DNA of 64,000 nt from Plectrocnemia conspersa (lineage: Eukaryota; Arthropoda; Insecta; Trichoptera; Polycentropodidae). Numbering within the stretch: position 1 is the stretch's first letter; every line of letters begins with the position of its first letter. Below are positions 35,601-45,189 of the stretch, in pieces. Both the position numbers and the translations under genes were made by a program. The stretch spans positions 124,001 to 188,000 of the forward strand of contig VTFK01000267.1 of NCBI GenBank assembly GCA_009617715.1. Reading direction: 5' to 3'. The notes beneath the pieces were generated by a model that was not told the DNA's origin, made no database searches, and saw only the letters and a list, made by a program, of their open reading frames with translations.

Positions 35601-38600
35601 AAGTCGCGGCAAGTGTCCCACTGGCAGTTTATCAGTTGGCCCGATTATGGAGTTCCAGGTAGCGCTGGAGCCGTACTGCGATTTATAGCCAACGTGCGTG
35701 CCAGGCAAGCCCAGGATCTGTTAGAACGTGACTGCAGGCATTGTAGGCCTCCCATCGTCGTTCACTGCTCTGCTGGCATTGGCCGAACTGGTAATAAAAC
35801 ATTTGTATTCTTTGACAAGGTTCCAATATTATCGATATGTAATAATATGACCAATGAGTTGACCCTCGTCCATAAAAATATGAAGCCACTAGGAAAGATA
35901 AATATTAGTATTGGAGCATAGTTGCAATAAACGAATTTCTTCTGAAATCTCTGGGTTCTACAAAATTCTTACAAGCAGCTTAAAATAGTGTTTGCTTTTA
36001 GCATTTGTATTCCCTATTATACAAATATGTGAAATATCTTTTGAATTTTTTTTTTATCACAAGAGAATCAGTTGCAATTGACGAAATTTATAATCAGCTT
36101 AAAATAGAACACCCGATTTGGTCATTAAATTCGTAATATTGTGAAGTAAATTATTATTTCATAATCAAAACGAAGTACGGTACTTGACTTTAAGTATATC
36201 GTAGAATGACCCTTAAGGTAGAACGGCAATCGATTGATTGGTGACAATGTATCAATTTAAAGTTCATAATAACACTCACTCTTTTTCTTGATGCCACATG
36301 GGGAGTCACTTAACCTGTGAATCCTGACTAATATTTTAATTTATGGATTTAAATTGATCCTAGAAAAAAATAATTAATCCCATCTATTGTATTAAGTGCT
36401 ACACTAATGATAAAATAATTTGTTTGGCTTTGGCTTCATTAATTTCCAAGCTGAATACTGCTGCTGCTGCTTTTCTCAGATTGCACCCCTTGTGTGAATT
36501 TTTAAATTTAATTTTTTGCTGGGCGATATTGAACCTTTTGTGCTTTTAGTCTGACATATTTTACACGGATTCCTAATGCCTTCAGACACTAGAGTATTAT
36601 CTCTATTCACATGTCTCTTTGATGTCGATAAATAAGTGATGAAATTTCATATTGTATTTATACACTTTCCAAGCTTTGTCTAATAATGTGTGCAGTGGCG
36701 TAGCTGGGGGGGGGGGTGGAGGGCGGGTGCGGCACTTGCTTGGGGGGTGGCATATTCGCGATGGAATCGTCTAGTGTGGTTCTTAACCCTGAATAAACTA
36801 AAATTTATGTAAATCTATGAATACCAAGAGCTTAACAATAATCAATTTATTATTTTAATAAATGTTGATTTTATGACCCCTTGGCAATTTTAACACATCT
36901 CATGCGGGGCCGATCGAGCGTAAGTTAATTATGCTCTAGCGCAATTAGTCACGACAGCATATAAATCATTAAAACATTTTAAATCTTTACGATAAAAAAA
37001 AGAAGAAATATAAACACTCACCTAAAAAAAAAACTAATTTATTTGCATTAGGTAAACTGAAAACGTTCGAAGAATATGCATAAAAAATATAAACAAGATC
37101 GGGATTTTTTTTTTATCTTGGCCACATGTGGCAATTACGCATGTAGGATTGGGGACAGACCCCGAATTATATTCGTATAATAAAGTTAACGAAAATTTAA
37201 CAGATGTCACTGTAAATCATAAATATAATAATATAATTTTCGATCTCGACCTAAAACATGTAAGGGTGAGGACAGTCTCGAATTCTACTCGTAAAAAAAT
37301 TTTTTTTAACAACAACTCACAGATGTATAAACCATAAATAAAAGAATATAATAAACAGAACTTGATCACAGTTAATAATCACAGTCTCCCCGCATACAAC
37401 GATTGGCGGACTGAGGACTGTGATTCGTTCCCGAGATGAGATGTGTTTTGCCCCGGGCGGCACATACCCTAGCTACGCCACTGTGTGTGTGTAATTTTTA
37501 TGAATCTGTTTGGCCAGAAAACATGATTCTCACTCGTTATCTCATTGTATCTTATGTTATATAGTACAATTGAGAAGACTGGTAATAAACCCAATCAGAT
37601 ATATTTTCAATGTGATTTGAGGCAGGTACATCATTGTCACTAGAAAAAGGTGAAATAACGTCCCTGATTCTAAACCAAAAATTTTAGGATTGTCCCTCAA
37701 AGAAAACATAGAAAAACAGTTGAATCTATCCTAAAAATAATTTTAAAAATGCCAATTCAGCGAAATCATATTGGAATTCATTTCACTGGTAGATATATTT
37801 TTACCAGTGAAAATATAATTTATCTGGTGAAGGTGTTGGTAAAATCATATGATTTCAACTTTTATATATATACAGGCGGCCCTCGACTTTCGAACGTTCG
37901 ACTTTCGCACAATTCGCTATTTCGCACATTTAAAAAAAAAAACAATTTATTTCAATTTAATTTTTTTTTAAAAAACGTTCTGATAGCGGTGAATCTTTTG
38001 CTTCAATCGGACGTTCGTATGATACAAACAGGTCTGCGATATGTTCAATTTTGCAAAATAAAAATATAATTAAAGAATACGCTCAAAGTTGTGGAAAATA
38101 AAGATATATTTCCACAATATTTAATGATATGCTTCCAAAAACACACAGAAAATAAACGGATGAAATGGAAAATCTTTGTCATCGTAGATCGATGACCAAC
38201 ATCAAAAAGATGTCCTTCTGAGTATTTCAATTATTCAAGCAAAAGCTCTTAGTTTTCACAAAGATTGGAAGAATAGATTAAAAAAATATTTTAACACGGT
38301 TTTTCAAGCAAGTAACGGTTGGTTTTACAATTTTAAAATGAGGTATTCTTTTCATAATATTAAACTTACTGGAGAATCGGCTGATGCGGATAAAGATGCT
38401 GCAAAAGAATTTATTTCCTAATTATCCAAAATTATTGAAGATGTAGAATATTCCTTTAGCCAAATATTTAATGTAGTTGAGACAGGTTTATTTTGGAAAA
38501 CTATTTAACAATTAAAAATATGAATGAAGCCTTCATGCACCTTGACAAATTTTTAAATATTATGGAAGATTGTGATCCCAATGGAGAACGCATATCTCAA

Positions 38601-41294
38601 GTGCGTGGGGCAATCAATAAAAACATAGCATGTTATAAAATACTATATGAAGAAAAGAAAAAGAATAGTGGAAAACAGTTAACTCTTGATAACTTTTCAA
38701 AGGAAGCACCCGCAAACCCCACTTAAACGCCTCTTAAACATCTTATATTTACTTGATAAATAAATATTTTAAAATACACACAATTTCAATTTTTTTTTTA
38801 CTTTCCTCGACTTTGGTACATTCAACATTCGTACACATTTTCAGGAACCAATTATGTGCGAAAGTCGAGGGCCGCCTGTATTAACATACTTATCATTATT
38901 TATTTACATGCGATGTATAAATGTTACAGTGAATGTGTATTTTTCAGTGAAGTTATATTTTCACTACTGAAGTCAAAATTAATTTTCACCAGTAGATTTA
39001 TAATAGCAAAAATATCATTTATTTGATGTGCACTAATATGCTGCTCTAAAATATCTTTGAAACTCAATTTAACAGTTGTGAAACGTCCATTTGCCGTTCA
39101 AACCCAAACCTAACCTAGTGATAGCTCTGACACTAATTATAGTTTTAGATCTTTTATTAGGTCAAGTCCAAAATATTTCTCTCAGGGGGAAATAAGCAGG
39201 AAAAAAAGTACCAACAGACGTCGCATCTTGCATATAGCTCCATAGTTTATCTGCATTTCGATCCATATTATACTATGCTTTAAAAATATGATAGCTATCC
39301 TTACCGATATAACTTCTGACATAAGAGTGTTGGTCAAAGTATATTCAAACTGAATTTTTGTCAATAGGAGGGCACGAAAACAATTATCACTTCTCAGAAG
39401 TCAAAAGTTCACGTCAAAAGCAATAAAATCGTGTCATCGCCGAACGAGTGTTCTCACTGACGACATCGACACGATTTTATTGCTTTTGACGTGGATTTTT
39501 GCCTTCTGAGTAGGGATAATTGTTTTTTGCGGTGTCCTATTGGTCAAAATTCGGTTTAGATATGCTTCGCTCACTGTAAATCGTAATATAAAAGTCTTAA
39601 CACTTGACCGACTGTAGTTTTTTCGCCGCGTGATGTGCATAAACGGGCATTTTCGCGAAAACGATATAACAAAAAAAATGATAATTTTTGAATTAAAAAA
39701 CAAAAAATTATCAAATGTTTTAAATTGTATTGGTACATATGTTAAAATTATTTTATCAGTGGGTCACATAAGATCAAAATTAAAATCATGAAATTTGTTT
39801 TATTCTACTTTGTTTTATTTCTAGTTTAAAAAAATATTTTCAAAGAAACTAAAAATATCTTAAACTCATTATAAATAAAATAAAAGAATAAATGTTGGTG
39901 TTGAGCATTAGTTGATGAAGTGCGTTGATTTTGTTTCCATAAAAAATTTGGTTAGAACACTAAGGGGCACCGCCAAACTATGTAAATTATCATATATAAA
40001 ATTATATTTCAATCTCCCATTGGTTAAAATTTTGCTGTTTATAGCTTTGTCACGTTTTAAGACTAATTATGGATCCTTAAAAAATAATTTACGATCAAAT
40101 TATACCTACTAGCAACTCATGTTTAAACAAAGAGCTCTTTGGTCCCTCACATGGAAAGTCTGGCAGCAATAAAAATAATTATCCATTGAAATATTTTTTT
40201 TCGTAAAGTATAAACATTGATTTATGGGAGCACAAAACGCTTTAGTTTTTGTAGATAGATACTACCAAACTCATCATTAAACATCAGAAGTCGTAAAAGG
40301 TAGTCACTACCTGTCCCGTGGATTACCAGCAGCGGACAAAGCCAGTAGATATTACTCGACCCATTGGTGGAGTGTTAATATGAACTCTAGATAACCCAAG
40401 CGTTTCCACTGTGATGACACGATTTTATAGCTTTTGATGTGGATTTTAAATGGACGTCATTGGGGGGATTTTGCCCTCATTTGACTATCCAGAAAAATAT
40501 ATGTTATTTATTGAAATACTATGAATCCTAATGAAATCGAAATATTAAAAAAAATGACCACTGACTAGCCAACTTCTGCTCCCCACCCTGGAAATAGCTG
40601 ATTTGAGGCATACGACGATTTGCCGATCATATTTATGATAATCTTTTGAGACATTCTCAAAACAAATCAACCCTTTGTGTGCATGCATCAGCTAAATCAT
40701 GCGTGATCAAGATAGTGAGTGATTATAAATTAATGTAAATAAAAACAAGTCATTGATAAAATGTAATCTGAACCGAGATTCTCACCCCAAATTAGAAATG
40801 AGATCCCATCATCAATAAGTCACAAATTATTTTACATGGTGAGCCAAAATTAGATGTAAATTGTACGTATAAGGGTTCAGTTTTTCAGTACAAAATTACT
40901 GATTCTGGGGCTTACGAACTATGAAGCTCTACAACTTGTTGGTCGACGAGAGATTAATATTCTCGTCGACCGACCTAGAGTAACATTAAAATACAATTGG
41001 AACATTGTTAAATGAAATAATATTGATTCTTTCAATTCCTTCGACTAATCTTCTTGTTTCATTTCAGGAACCTTCTGCGCTTTAGACATTTCGATATCGA
41101 GGTTAGAGGACACGGGTCTAATAGATGTCAAAGGAACTGTGGAAAAAATTAGGTCTCAAAGAGCGCATTCTATACAAATGCCCGATCAGTATATCTTCTG
41201 TCATCTGGCCTTGATAGAGTACGCCTTCACGCAGGGACATCTTCCGTCTGCTTGTTTAGTAGGCTTTAGTGATAAGGACGACGATTCAGACTGA
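17443..41294 (+). CDS. Ptpmeg2: Tyrosine-protein phosphatase non-receptor type 9 (PTPN9/MEG2), complete, 10 coding exons
   Basis: Coding exons: 17443-17484, 18491-18733, 18811-18900, 18973-19113, 31948-32156, 33535-34131, 35063-35226, 35293-35522, 35595-35790, 41068-41294. All junctions are GT/AG, phases agree, and the total is 2,139 bases: 712 residues plus stop. Residues about 15-230 form the CRAL-TRIO (Sec14-like) module that in this family binds phosphoinositides on secretory vesicles. About 250-400 is an acidic, low-complexity linker. The PTP domain runs about 410-700: NRYNDV, YINANF, WPDYGVP (general acid near D589), HCSAGIGRTG (nucleophile near C630), and the Q-loop SIQMPDQY. All catalytic residues are present. 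The family dephosphorylates phosphotyrosine substrates at vesicle and endosome membranes. The length exceeds the human protein mainly because of the linker. The C-terminus is acidic (DKDDDSD). Confidence 0.95.
18491..18733 (+). CDS. Ptpmeg2: Ptpmeg2 coding exon 2 (CRAL-TRIO N region)
   Basis: 81 codons in phase 0, from ATKVFLEKVN to GKFTIL. Contains RFLLARKFDIARAAALF, the helical N-terminal CRAL-TRIO signature, and EPLRSE-like DPLRSELSTGKFTIL. Confidence 0.93.
18811..18900 (+). CDS. Ptpmeg2: Ptpmeg2 coding exon 3
   Basis: 30 codons in phase 0 within the CRAL-TRIO lipid-binding core (RDATGAAIAVFTANLH). It is separated from exon 2 by a 77-bp intron and from exon 4 by a 72-bp intron. Confidence 0.93.
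18973..19113 (+). CDS. Ptpmeg2: Ptpmeg2 coding exon 4
   Basis: 47 codons in phase 0 (GIVYQLDVAL to KILMLLK), including GLVFIYDMSDS, a core strand of the Sec14 fold. The donor is AAG/GTAAGA. Confidence 0.93.
19114..21947. other. Ptpmeg2 intron 4, left part: nothing recognised
   Basis: AT-rich, with an open frame of 105 codons at 19,548-19,865 that shows no domain or codon pattern and is treated as chance. Confidence 0.4.
21950..22825. mobile_element. Non-autonomous DNA transposon with 44-bp terminal inverted repeats (876 bp)
   Basis: The ends are inverted repeats of 44 bases with two mismatches, beginning GAGTACGCTCGGGATAAG. TA flanks both ends (21,948-21,949 and 22,826-22,827), which fits a Tc1/mariner-type target duplication. 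A 101-codon frame on the minus strand inside has no recognisable transposase motif, so the element is taken as non-autonomous. Confidence 0.85.
22887..23757. mobile_element. Non-autonomous hAT-type element (871 bp)
   Basis: The ends are CAGGGGTCCACA on the left and CAGGGGTCGGCA as reverse complement on the right. Eight-base flanks ATTTAGTG and CTCTAGTG agree at six positions, a decayed hAT duplication. It has no transposase frame. A poly-A run lies at about 23,536-23,560. A related remnant lies at 26,700-26,999. Confidence 0.75.
23740..24490. other. GC-rich, CpG-rich island in Ptpmeg2 intron 4
   Basis: About 700 bases of high GC beside the hAT element. The open frames here (up to 193 codons on minus, 141 on plus) overlap in several frames and consist of R/A/P/S-rich wording, as random GC-rich sequence gives. 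A perfect palindromic CRE word TGACGTCA lies at 24,448-24,455. It is promoter-like, but no gene can be tied to it. Confidence 0.5.
24491..25540. other. Ptpmeg2 intron 4, middle part
   Basis: AT-rich. The segment 25,158-25,250 resembles the tail of the SINE at 11,640 (GATTAGGCATATCTAAGAAAA). Otherwise nothing was recognised. Confidence 0.4.
25545..26560. repeat. Repeat family A, copy 2
   Basis: Carries one hairpin arm (CGATTTTATTGCTTTTGACG at about 25,630), the CCTCCTATTGACCAAAATTC word, the block with GGTTTGGGTTTGAACAGCAA at about 25,985, ACTGAAAAATACA, and the end CAAATTCAAGAGGGGGAAAA followed by a C run at 26,536-26,547. The same order of words is found at 29.9-31.05 kb and, inverted, at 37.6-39.6 kb. 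Confidence 0.75.
26700..27000. repeat. hAT-like remnant
   Basis: The right part (GGTAAATAAAACTAAAAACT then GTTGCCCACCACTG) is similar, inverted, to the left end of the element at 22,887. No intact ends or target duplication were seen. Confidence 0.45.
28100..28470. other. GC-rich island in Ptpmeg2 intron 4
   Basis: About 370 CpG-containing bases with overlapping open frames of 69-87 codons on the minus strand that show no domain. It may be regulatory. No splice-linked coding exon of Ptpmeg2 fits here. Confidence 0.35.
28940..29160 (+). pseudogene. Tc1/mariner-like helix-turn-helix remnant
   Basis: One frame reads VKSKIIAYLEENV, a stop, then ILEISRRVGFSGSVILKFIK, the pattern of a transposase N-terminal DNA-binding domain. 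A shifted frame continues KYCETGILER and GQKRMAFAREDCR. A stop and a frameshift show decay, and no catalytic domain was identified downstream. Confidence 0.5.
29800..31045. repeat. Repeat family A, copy 3
   Basis: Bounded by a G run (29,811-29,823) and a C run (about 31,026-31,034). It contains hairpin arms at about 30,070-30,119 and 30,163-30,212 around a 43-base spacer with an AACGCTAGTTACCGAGCGTT palindrome. It shares the AACAGCAAATGGACGTTTCG block and the CACTGAAAAATACA block with copies 2 and 4. A mariner fragment interrupts it at about 30,560-30,785. Confidence 0.75.
30560..30785 (+). pseudogene. Mariner transposase C-terminal fragment inside repeat family A
   Basis: Frames read LQLKGNRFDTIVDILKGSI and, after a shift, FFYDCLQRCIDSEGEGCI. 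This matches the end of mariner transposases, which have an RFD.IE-type stretch and a final W..RC..SEGDYFEGD-type stretch. Only about 60 residues remain and the frame is broken. Confidence 0.6.
31490..31947 (+). promoter_or_regulatory. GC-rich island with TATA-like box immediately upstream of Ptpmeg2 exon 5
   Basis: About 450 CpG-rich bases run straight into exon 5. TATTTATAAAG at 31,730-31,740 is a plausible TATA box in this otherwise GC-rich block. It could be an internal promoter for a transcript beginning at exon 5. No ATG in the correct frame precedes the exon, so translation would start in exon 6. The assignment is inferred from composition and position only. Confidence 0.4.
31948..32156 (+). 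CDS. Ptpmeg2: Ptpmeg2 coding exon 5 (end of CRAL-TRIO domain)
   Basis: 209 bases from GGYPAKLKKVLIV through LPSGLGG to HAA plus TG, joined to G at 33,535 to make Trp. The earlier GTGAGC at 32,068 looks like a donor, but the following residues still match the family (PRSSLPSGLGG), so the later donor GTAATT at 32,157 is chosen. Codon use is much GC-richer than in exons 2-4. Confidence 0.85.
32157..33534. other. Ptpmeg2 intron 5, nothing recognised
   Basis: AT-rich. A short inverted word pair (ACTAGAAGTAGAAGTCCTAGT) sits near 32,546. No repeat family was recognised. Confidence 0.4.
33535..34131 (+). CDS. Ptpmeg2: Ptpmeg2 coding exon 6 (acidic linker and start of PTP domain)
   Basis: 597 bases, about residues 242-440. 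The first part is rich in D, S, N, E and G (for example SDLDDDKLNADGSSGDEDD) and predicted disordered. The last 40 residues (AFYEKVNRLGRDGLIGEYND) start the phosphatase domain. It ends with AG, completed to Ser by the next exon. Confidence 0.9.
34132..35062. other. Ptpmeg2 intron 6, nothing recognised
   Basis: AT-rich with no supported feature; ends TGTTTTCAG before exon 7. Confidence 0.4.
35063..35226 (+). CDS. Ptpmeg2: Ptpmeg2 coding exon 7
   Basis: Encodes DKCNFPKNRYNDVLCYD to FVDGYKEKNAFISTQ. It carries the NRY.DV substrate-recognition motif and YINANF of classical PTPs and ends in phase 1. Confidence 0.95.
35293..35522 (+). CDS. Ptpmeg2: Ptpmeg2 coding exon 8
   Basis: Encodes PLPNTFADFWRMVWE, IIVMTTR and KCGQYW, PTP core motifs, and ends in phase 0 at LTNLQ. 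The preceding intron is 66 bp. Confidence 0.95.
35595..35790 (+). CDS. Ptpmeg2: Ptpmeg2 coding exon 9 (WPD loop and P-loop)
   Basis: Contains WPDYGVP (general acid) and HCSAGIGRT, the active-site signature with its Cys and Arg intact. It ends in phase 1 with the G of the following Gly codon. Confidence 0.96.
36693..37483. mobile_element. Non-autonomous hAT-type element (791 bp) in Ptpmeg2 intron 9
   Basis: The ends are CAGTGGCGTAGCTGGGGG on the left and, as reverse complement, CAGTGGCGTAGCTAGGGT on the right. Eight-base flanks AATGTGTG and TGTGTGTG agree at six positions. The inside contains a tandem pair (about 37,140-37,217 and 37,258-37,340) sharing GGACAG, CTCGAATT or CCCGAATT, CGTA and ACAGATGT. 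It has no transposase. Confidence 0.75.
37873..38878 (+). mobile_element. Tigger/pogo-type internally deleted transposon, copy 1 (1,006 bp)
   Basis: The terminal inverted repeat starts CAGGCGGCCCTCGACTTTCG and ends with its complement. TA flanks both ends (37,871-37,872 and 38,879-38,880), the usual pogo-superfamily target. Broken frames inside read LSFHKDWKNRLKKYF, ASNGWFYNFKMRYSFHNIKL, TGESADADKDAAKEF and FSQIFNVVETGLFWK, which match the CENP-B-like HTH region and the first catalytic block of Tigger transposases. They jump directly to a C-terminal part with EDCDPNGERISQVRGAINKN. The central catalytic region is missing. Confidence 0.9.
38493..38726 (+). pseudogene. Tigger-like transposase C-terminal fragment, copy 1
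   Basis: An open 77-codon frame (NMNEAFMHLDKFLNIMEDCD then YEEKKKNSGKQLTLDNF) is nearly identical to the minus-strand frame at 44,359-44,592. It is the C-terminal remnant of the transposase inside the deleted element, not a functional gene. Confidence 0.8.
40383..40600. repeat. Repeat family A, copy 5 (fragment)
   Basis: Contains GACACGATTTTATAGCTTTT and the following G-run module (GGACGTCATTGGGGGGATTTTGCC) typical of the family's outer part. Confidence 0.5.
40941..40971. repeat. 11-bp perfect hairpin
   Basis: GGTCGACGAGA and its complement TCTCGTCGACC around a 9-base AT-rich loop, about 100 bases before the acceptor of the last Ptpmeg2 exon. Confidence 0.7.
41068..41294 (+). CDS. Ptpmeg2: Ptpmeg2 coding exon 10 (C-terminal, with stop)
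   Basis: Starts with GA completing Gly of the P-loop and ends at TGA (41,292-41,294). It contains RSQRAHSIQMPDQYIFC, the Q-loop that positions the hydrolytic water, and an acidic tail. Confidence 0.95.
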
Positions 41295-44209
41295 ACAGTA
41301 AATAGAGTAATATATTTTTTTTAAATACTAAGTGATCTTTTTTAATAACCATTAATTAAAATATATATATATATACACATGTTTATGTGTATGCCGGATG
41401 GTCCATAAGTTGTTTTGATATTTGAAAAACTAATGACTTTTTTACTATAAAATAAATTTAATTTTGTAGCTCTCACTACTAATAATACGCATACAAGACC
41501 AGTGATATTTGGTTGGATATTGTCAGTTACATCACCAGTGATTTCTAACGACCATGCTCAAAATACTAGTAAAGAAATTTTATATGCCCTTCTTTTGTTC
41601 CAAGTTAAAGTTTTTTTGTTAAATTATTTTCGTCAACCATCACATGCATGTGCTTTGGATGTTCTGTTTGTGAGACTGCGACATAAATTCGAAATTGAAA
41701 GAAACATTCATCAATTAAATCTTGCCACAAGAAGTGACCTATTTACTGTCATGGTGAAGGCAAGGCGAAACGATAATCAAGATGGCTTGTTGAAAAATGT
41801 AATTTTGGGAATAAACATATTCTTTATGATGATCTAACCTTGAGGGTTGGTTTGTGCTTTAGTGATCTACTTGGGTTTATGATATTTAAAAATTCAACAT
41901 AATATCTATCGTGGGTACTTGAATAATTGTTCTATTTAATAAGAAAGATGTTAATTATTTAAATGTCAAAGCATCTTCTGGACCATTCTGTATATAAAAG
42001 AAAAAATTAGCTCTCTTAGAAAATATCTGTCCATTATATAATTTATTTTTGCAAATATTTAATGATATAGTAATATAATTTTTATTTTTAGCACAATTTT
42101 ACTTGTTTTCTATCTGTTGTTTATTCTGCGATTTATATATTTATATAACTGTAAGATTTTTTGTATTTTGTTATATTTATGTATCTTGGAAACTGTGTTG
42201 AAGAATCTTTTTTAATATATGCATATTAATTTATTTCACATAGCGTTTAATGAGTCACCTGTTGAGTGTTTTCGAATCAAAAGTTCCTCTATTCTATGTG
42301 GTATATATGACGTACGCTTCTGTAATAACCTTACCCCGTTCGCGAATACGCATACAGTCATAGTGAATTGTGTTAATAATATTATTTATATAAATATGAT
42401 ATGTACCTTTTTCTCAACATGATCCGCGCTCGATGTCAGTATAAATGTTTGCTGTGTTTCATTGTCGAAAAGTATCTATTTAGCTTCTGTACGCTTAGAA
42501 AATGTTTTGTCATTATACTCCGACGTGTGTATTTAATATATTGAGTGTAACGAGAGTCGACCCCGCATGCTTCAACTTTGAATATTATACAATTACCTCC
42601 ATGTATGTTTATAAACGAGGTTCAAATAAAAAAGTAAAGGCAATTATTATCAAATGTTACAATAGAACCAGTGCCTCATATGAAATAATATCGAGAATGA
42701 TCGATTTGAATGAACTTTTGCCTTTACTTTTTTCTTGTATATCCTCGTACAATTGTTATTATAAATTATATAATAGTAAATTATAATCCGATATTGTAAC
42801 AGTTTATAAAAAGAAGTTAATCCATTTTCAAAACTAGTACCATTTGAGCTTCCGGCTTACGATTCGCAAAGTTGTATTTGCTGATAATAGGTTGAGTATT
42901 AAGTCGTCGCATTTTACTGGCCGAAAATTGATATTGTGGAAGAGTTTTAAAATTAGGTGTAAAGGTCCTAGAAAGAAATCTTACGCAAATAATAAGTACC
43001 GGTGGATCATTCAATTGCCGAATAAATGCTATGACTTTTTACTCGACCCAATATTTGAGACTTTGTCCAAGTTACACTTTCAAGATTTGCCATGGTGTTT
43101 GATGTTATCGTTTTGAAGAATTCGCATTGTTTCCATTCACAGATTTATTTTTCACTTTGTTTTTGCTCGGTTGAGAATCTGCACATTGCGAAAGATATTT
43201 ATTTTTATAATATTTATGAAAGATGTGTATAGATAATCAAACTTTACGAAAGAATATGATTTAGCATTGTGTATTCGGTAAAATTTCATATATTTATATA
43301 CGTACATATATTTTAAATCTGTTAACGTTTGCTATTTAATAAAATTATTCAATATACAAAGACTATGTGAAGAATGCAATTTTTTTAATATGCACCAGTT
43401 TTGCCCGTGTATTTTTCAACTGTGTTTTGTCATGTGTGTTTTATTTATTTTAAATTTATTGCTTCTTCATAGATATTTTTGATATGCGTAAAATTTTAAC
43501 CTTTCCAGTCAAAGGTCAAACACTTGATTGATTTTTATCGTGTTCATAATTAAAAATACCATATGTCTATTTTATCGTGTTTAAAAAGATATCATTGTAC
43601 GAGTGCACGAGTAAGGAGTGATCGTTGAAAGAAATTCACTATCGTTCTTCCACTATTTTTTGCAAACTGTATACATTATAAATATACTGAAAGTGCATTA
43701 ATTTCGATTTATTATTGCGTGTTGTGTATTATTATCATAAATAAATTTGTGAAGTGAAATGAATGCTATAAAATAATAACCTGAATATTTATAGTCATTG
43801 ACGTTCGATTAAGAAAATTAAATTATTACTTATAATGTTTATACAAGTGTTTTAAACTCTAGTTAAGAATTTTTATACATGAACTTACTATTAAGTAGTC
43901 AAATTAAAAAAACGAAAAAATGGAAAGAATACCGTATTAATATTTATGCACATCGTCGATATTTTTTCCTTTATTTAATATCAAGTGACCATATAATTAT
44001 TAATGAAATAGTGAATCTTGAACAAATTGTAAAATAAATTTTTATTAACAACTATGTGATTTTTTATTATTAACAAAAAGAAACAATTTAAACGTTTTGA
44101 AATGAAACTATTTCTTACAAAGATAAGATGTAATATAACATGTTTATTCTCAGCTGTATCTTTTTTTTGTAAAACCAATACATTGACATTCGTCGGGTTA
44201 ATCCAACTA
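41295..44209. other. Probable Ptpmeg2 3' UTR and intergenic sequence
   Basis: AT-rich, with AATAAA words from about 41,452 onward; the real cleavage site cannot be chosen. Open frames at 41,502-41,837, 42,502-42,786 and 42,844-43,116 show no domain. Confidence 0.4.
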
Positions 44210-45182
44210 CAGGCGGCCCTCGACTTTCGCACATAATTGGTTCATGAAATGTGTGCGAATGTTGAATGTACGAAAGTCGAGGGAAGTAAAAATAATTGAA
44301 ATTGTGTGTATTTTAAAATATTTATTTATCAAGTAAATATAAGGTATTTAAGAGGCGTTTAAGTGGGGTTTGCGGGTGTTTCCTTTGAAAAGTTATCAAG
44401 AGCTAACTGTTTATCACTATTCTTTTTCTTTTCTTCATATAGTATTTTATAACATGCTATGTTTTTATTGATTGCCCCACGCGCTTGAGATATGCGTTCT
44501 CCATTGGGATCACAATCTTCCATAATATTTAAAAATTTGTCAAGGTGCGTGAAGGCTTCATTCATATTTTTCATTCTTAAAAAGTTTTCCAAAATAAGCC
44601 TGTCTCATCTACATTAAATATTTGGCTAGAGGAATATTCTACATCTTCAATAATTTTAGATAATTAGGAAATAAATTCTTTTGTAGCATCTTTATGCGCA
44701 TCAGCCGATTCTCCAGTAAATTTAATATTATGAAAAGAATACCTCATTCTAAAACTGTAAAACCAACCGTTACTTGCTTGAAAAACCGTGTTAAAATATT
44801 TTTTTAATCTATCCTTCCAATCTTTGTGCAAATTAAGAGCTTTTGCTTGAATAATTGAAATACTCAGAGGGACATCTTTTTGATGTTTGTCATCGATCTA
44901 CGATGACAAAGATTTTCCATTTCATCCATGTTTTTTTTGCTGTGTTTTTTTGGAAACATATCATTAAAGATTGTGGAAATATACCTTTATTTTCCACAAT
45001 TTTCAACGTATTCTTTAATTATATTTTTATTTTGCAAAATTAAACATATCATAGTCCTGTTTGTATCATACGAACGTCTAATTGAAGCAAAAGATTCGTT
45101 TTTTAAAAAAAAATTAAATTTAAAATTGTTTTTTTTTTAAATGTGCGAAAGAGCGAATTGTGCGAAAGTCGAGAGCCGCCTG
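44210..45182 (-). mobile_element. Tigger/pogo-type internally deleted transposon, copy 2 (973 bp)
   Basis: The terminal repeats CAGGCGGCCCTCGACTTTCG on the left and CAGGCGGCTCTCGACTTTCG as reverse complement on the right are flanked by TA (44,208-44,209 and 45,183-45,184). Inverted relative to copy 1 and colinear with it, including the same junction between the GLFWK block and the C-terminal block, so both descend from one deleted ancestor. Confidence 0.9.
44359..44592 (-). pseudogene. Tigger-like transposase C-terminal fragment, copy 2
   Basis: An open 77-codon frame (NMNEAFTHLDKFLNIMEDCD and following) with about seven residue differences from the frame at 38,493-38,726. It is a remnant within the deleted element. 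Confidence 0.8.
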
Positions 45183-45189
45183 TAATGTG

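Larger units (their letters stand above)
37640..39560. repeat. Repeat family A, copy 4 (inverted, interrupted by a Tigger-like element)
   Basis: In reverse orientation this shows the family words: GTCCCTGATTCTAAACC, TTTCACTGG, AAATCATATGATTTCAACTT, then an insertion at 37,873-38,878, then CAGTGAAGTTATATTTTCAC, AACGTCCATTTGC.GTTCAAACCC, and hairpin arms at about 39,388-39,437 and 39,471-39,521. The two halves are continuous with copies 2 and 3 across the insertion, so the family A copy was here first. Confidence 0.8.

Noticed and set aside
41502..41837. 111-codon open frame after the Ptpmeg2 stop
   Set aside because: It lies in the probable 3' UTR, has no recognisable domain, and no splice sites link it to a gene.
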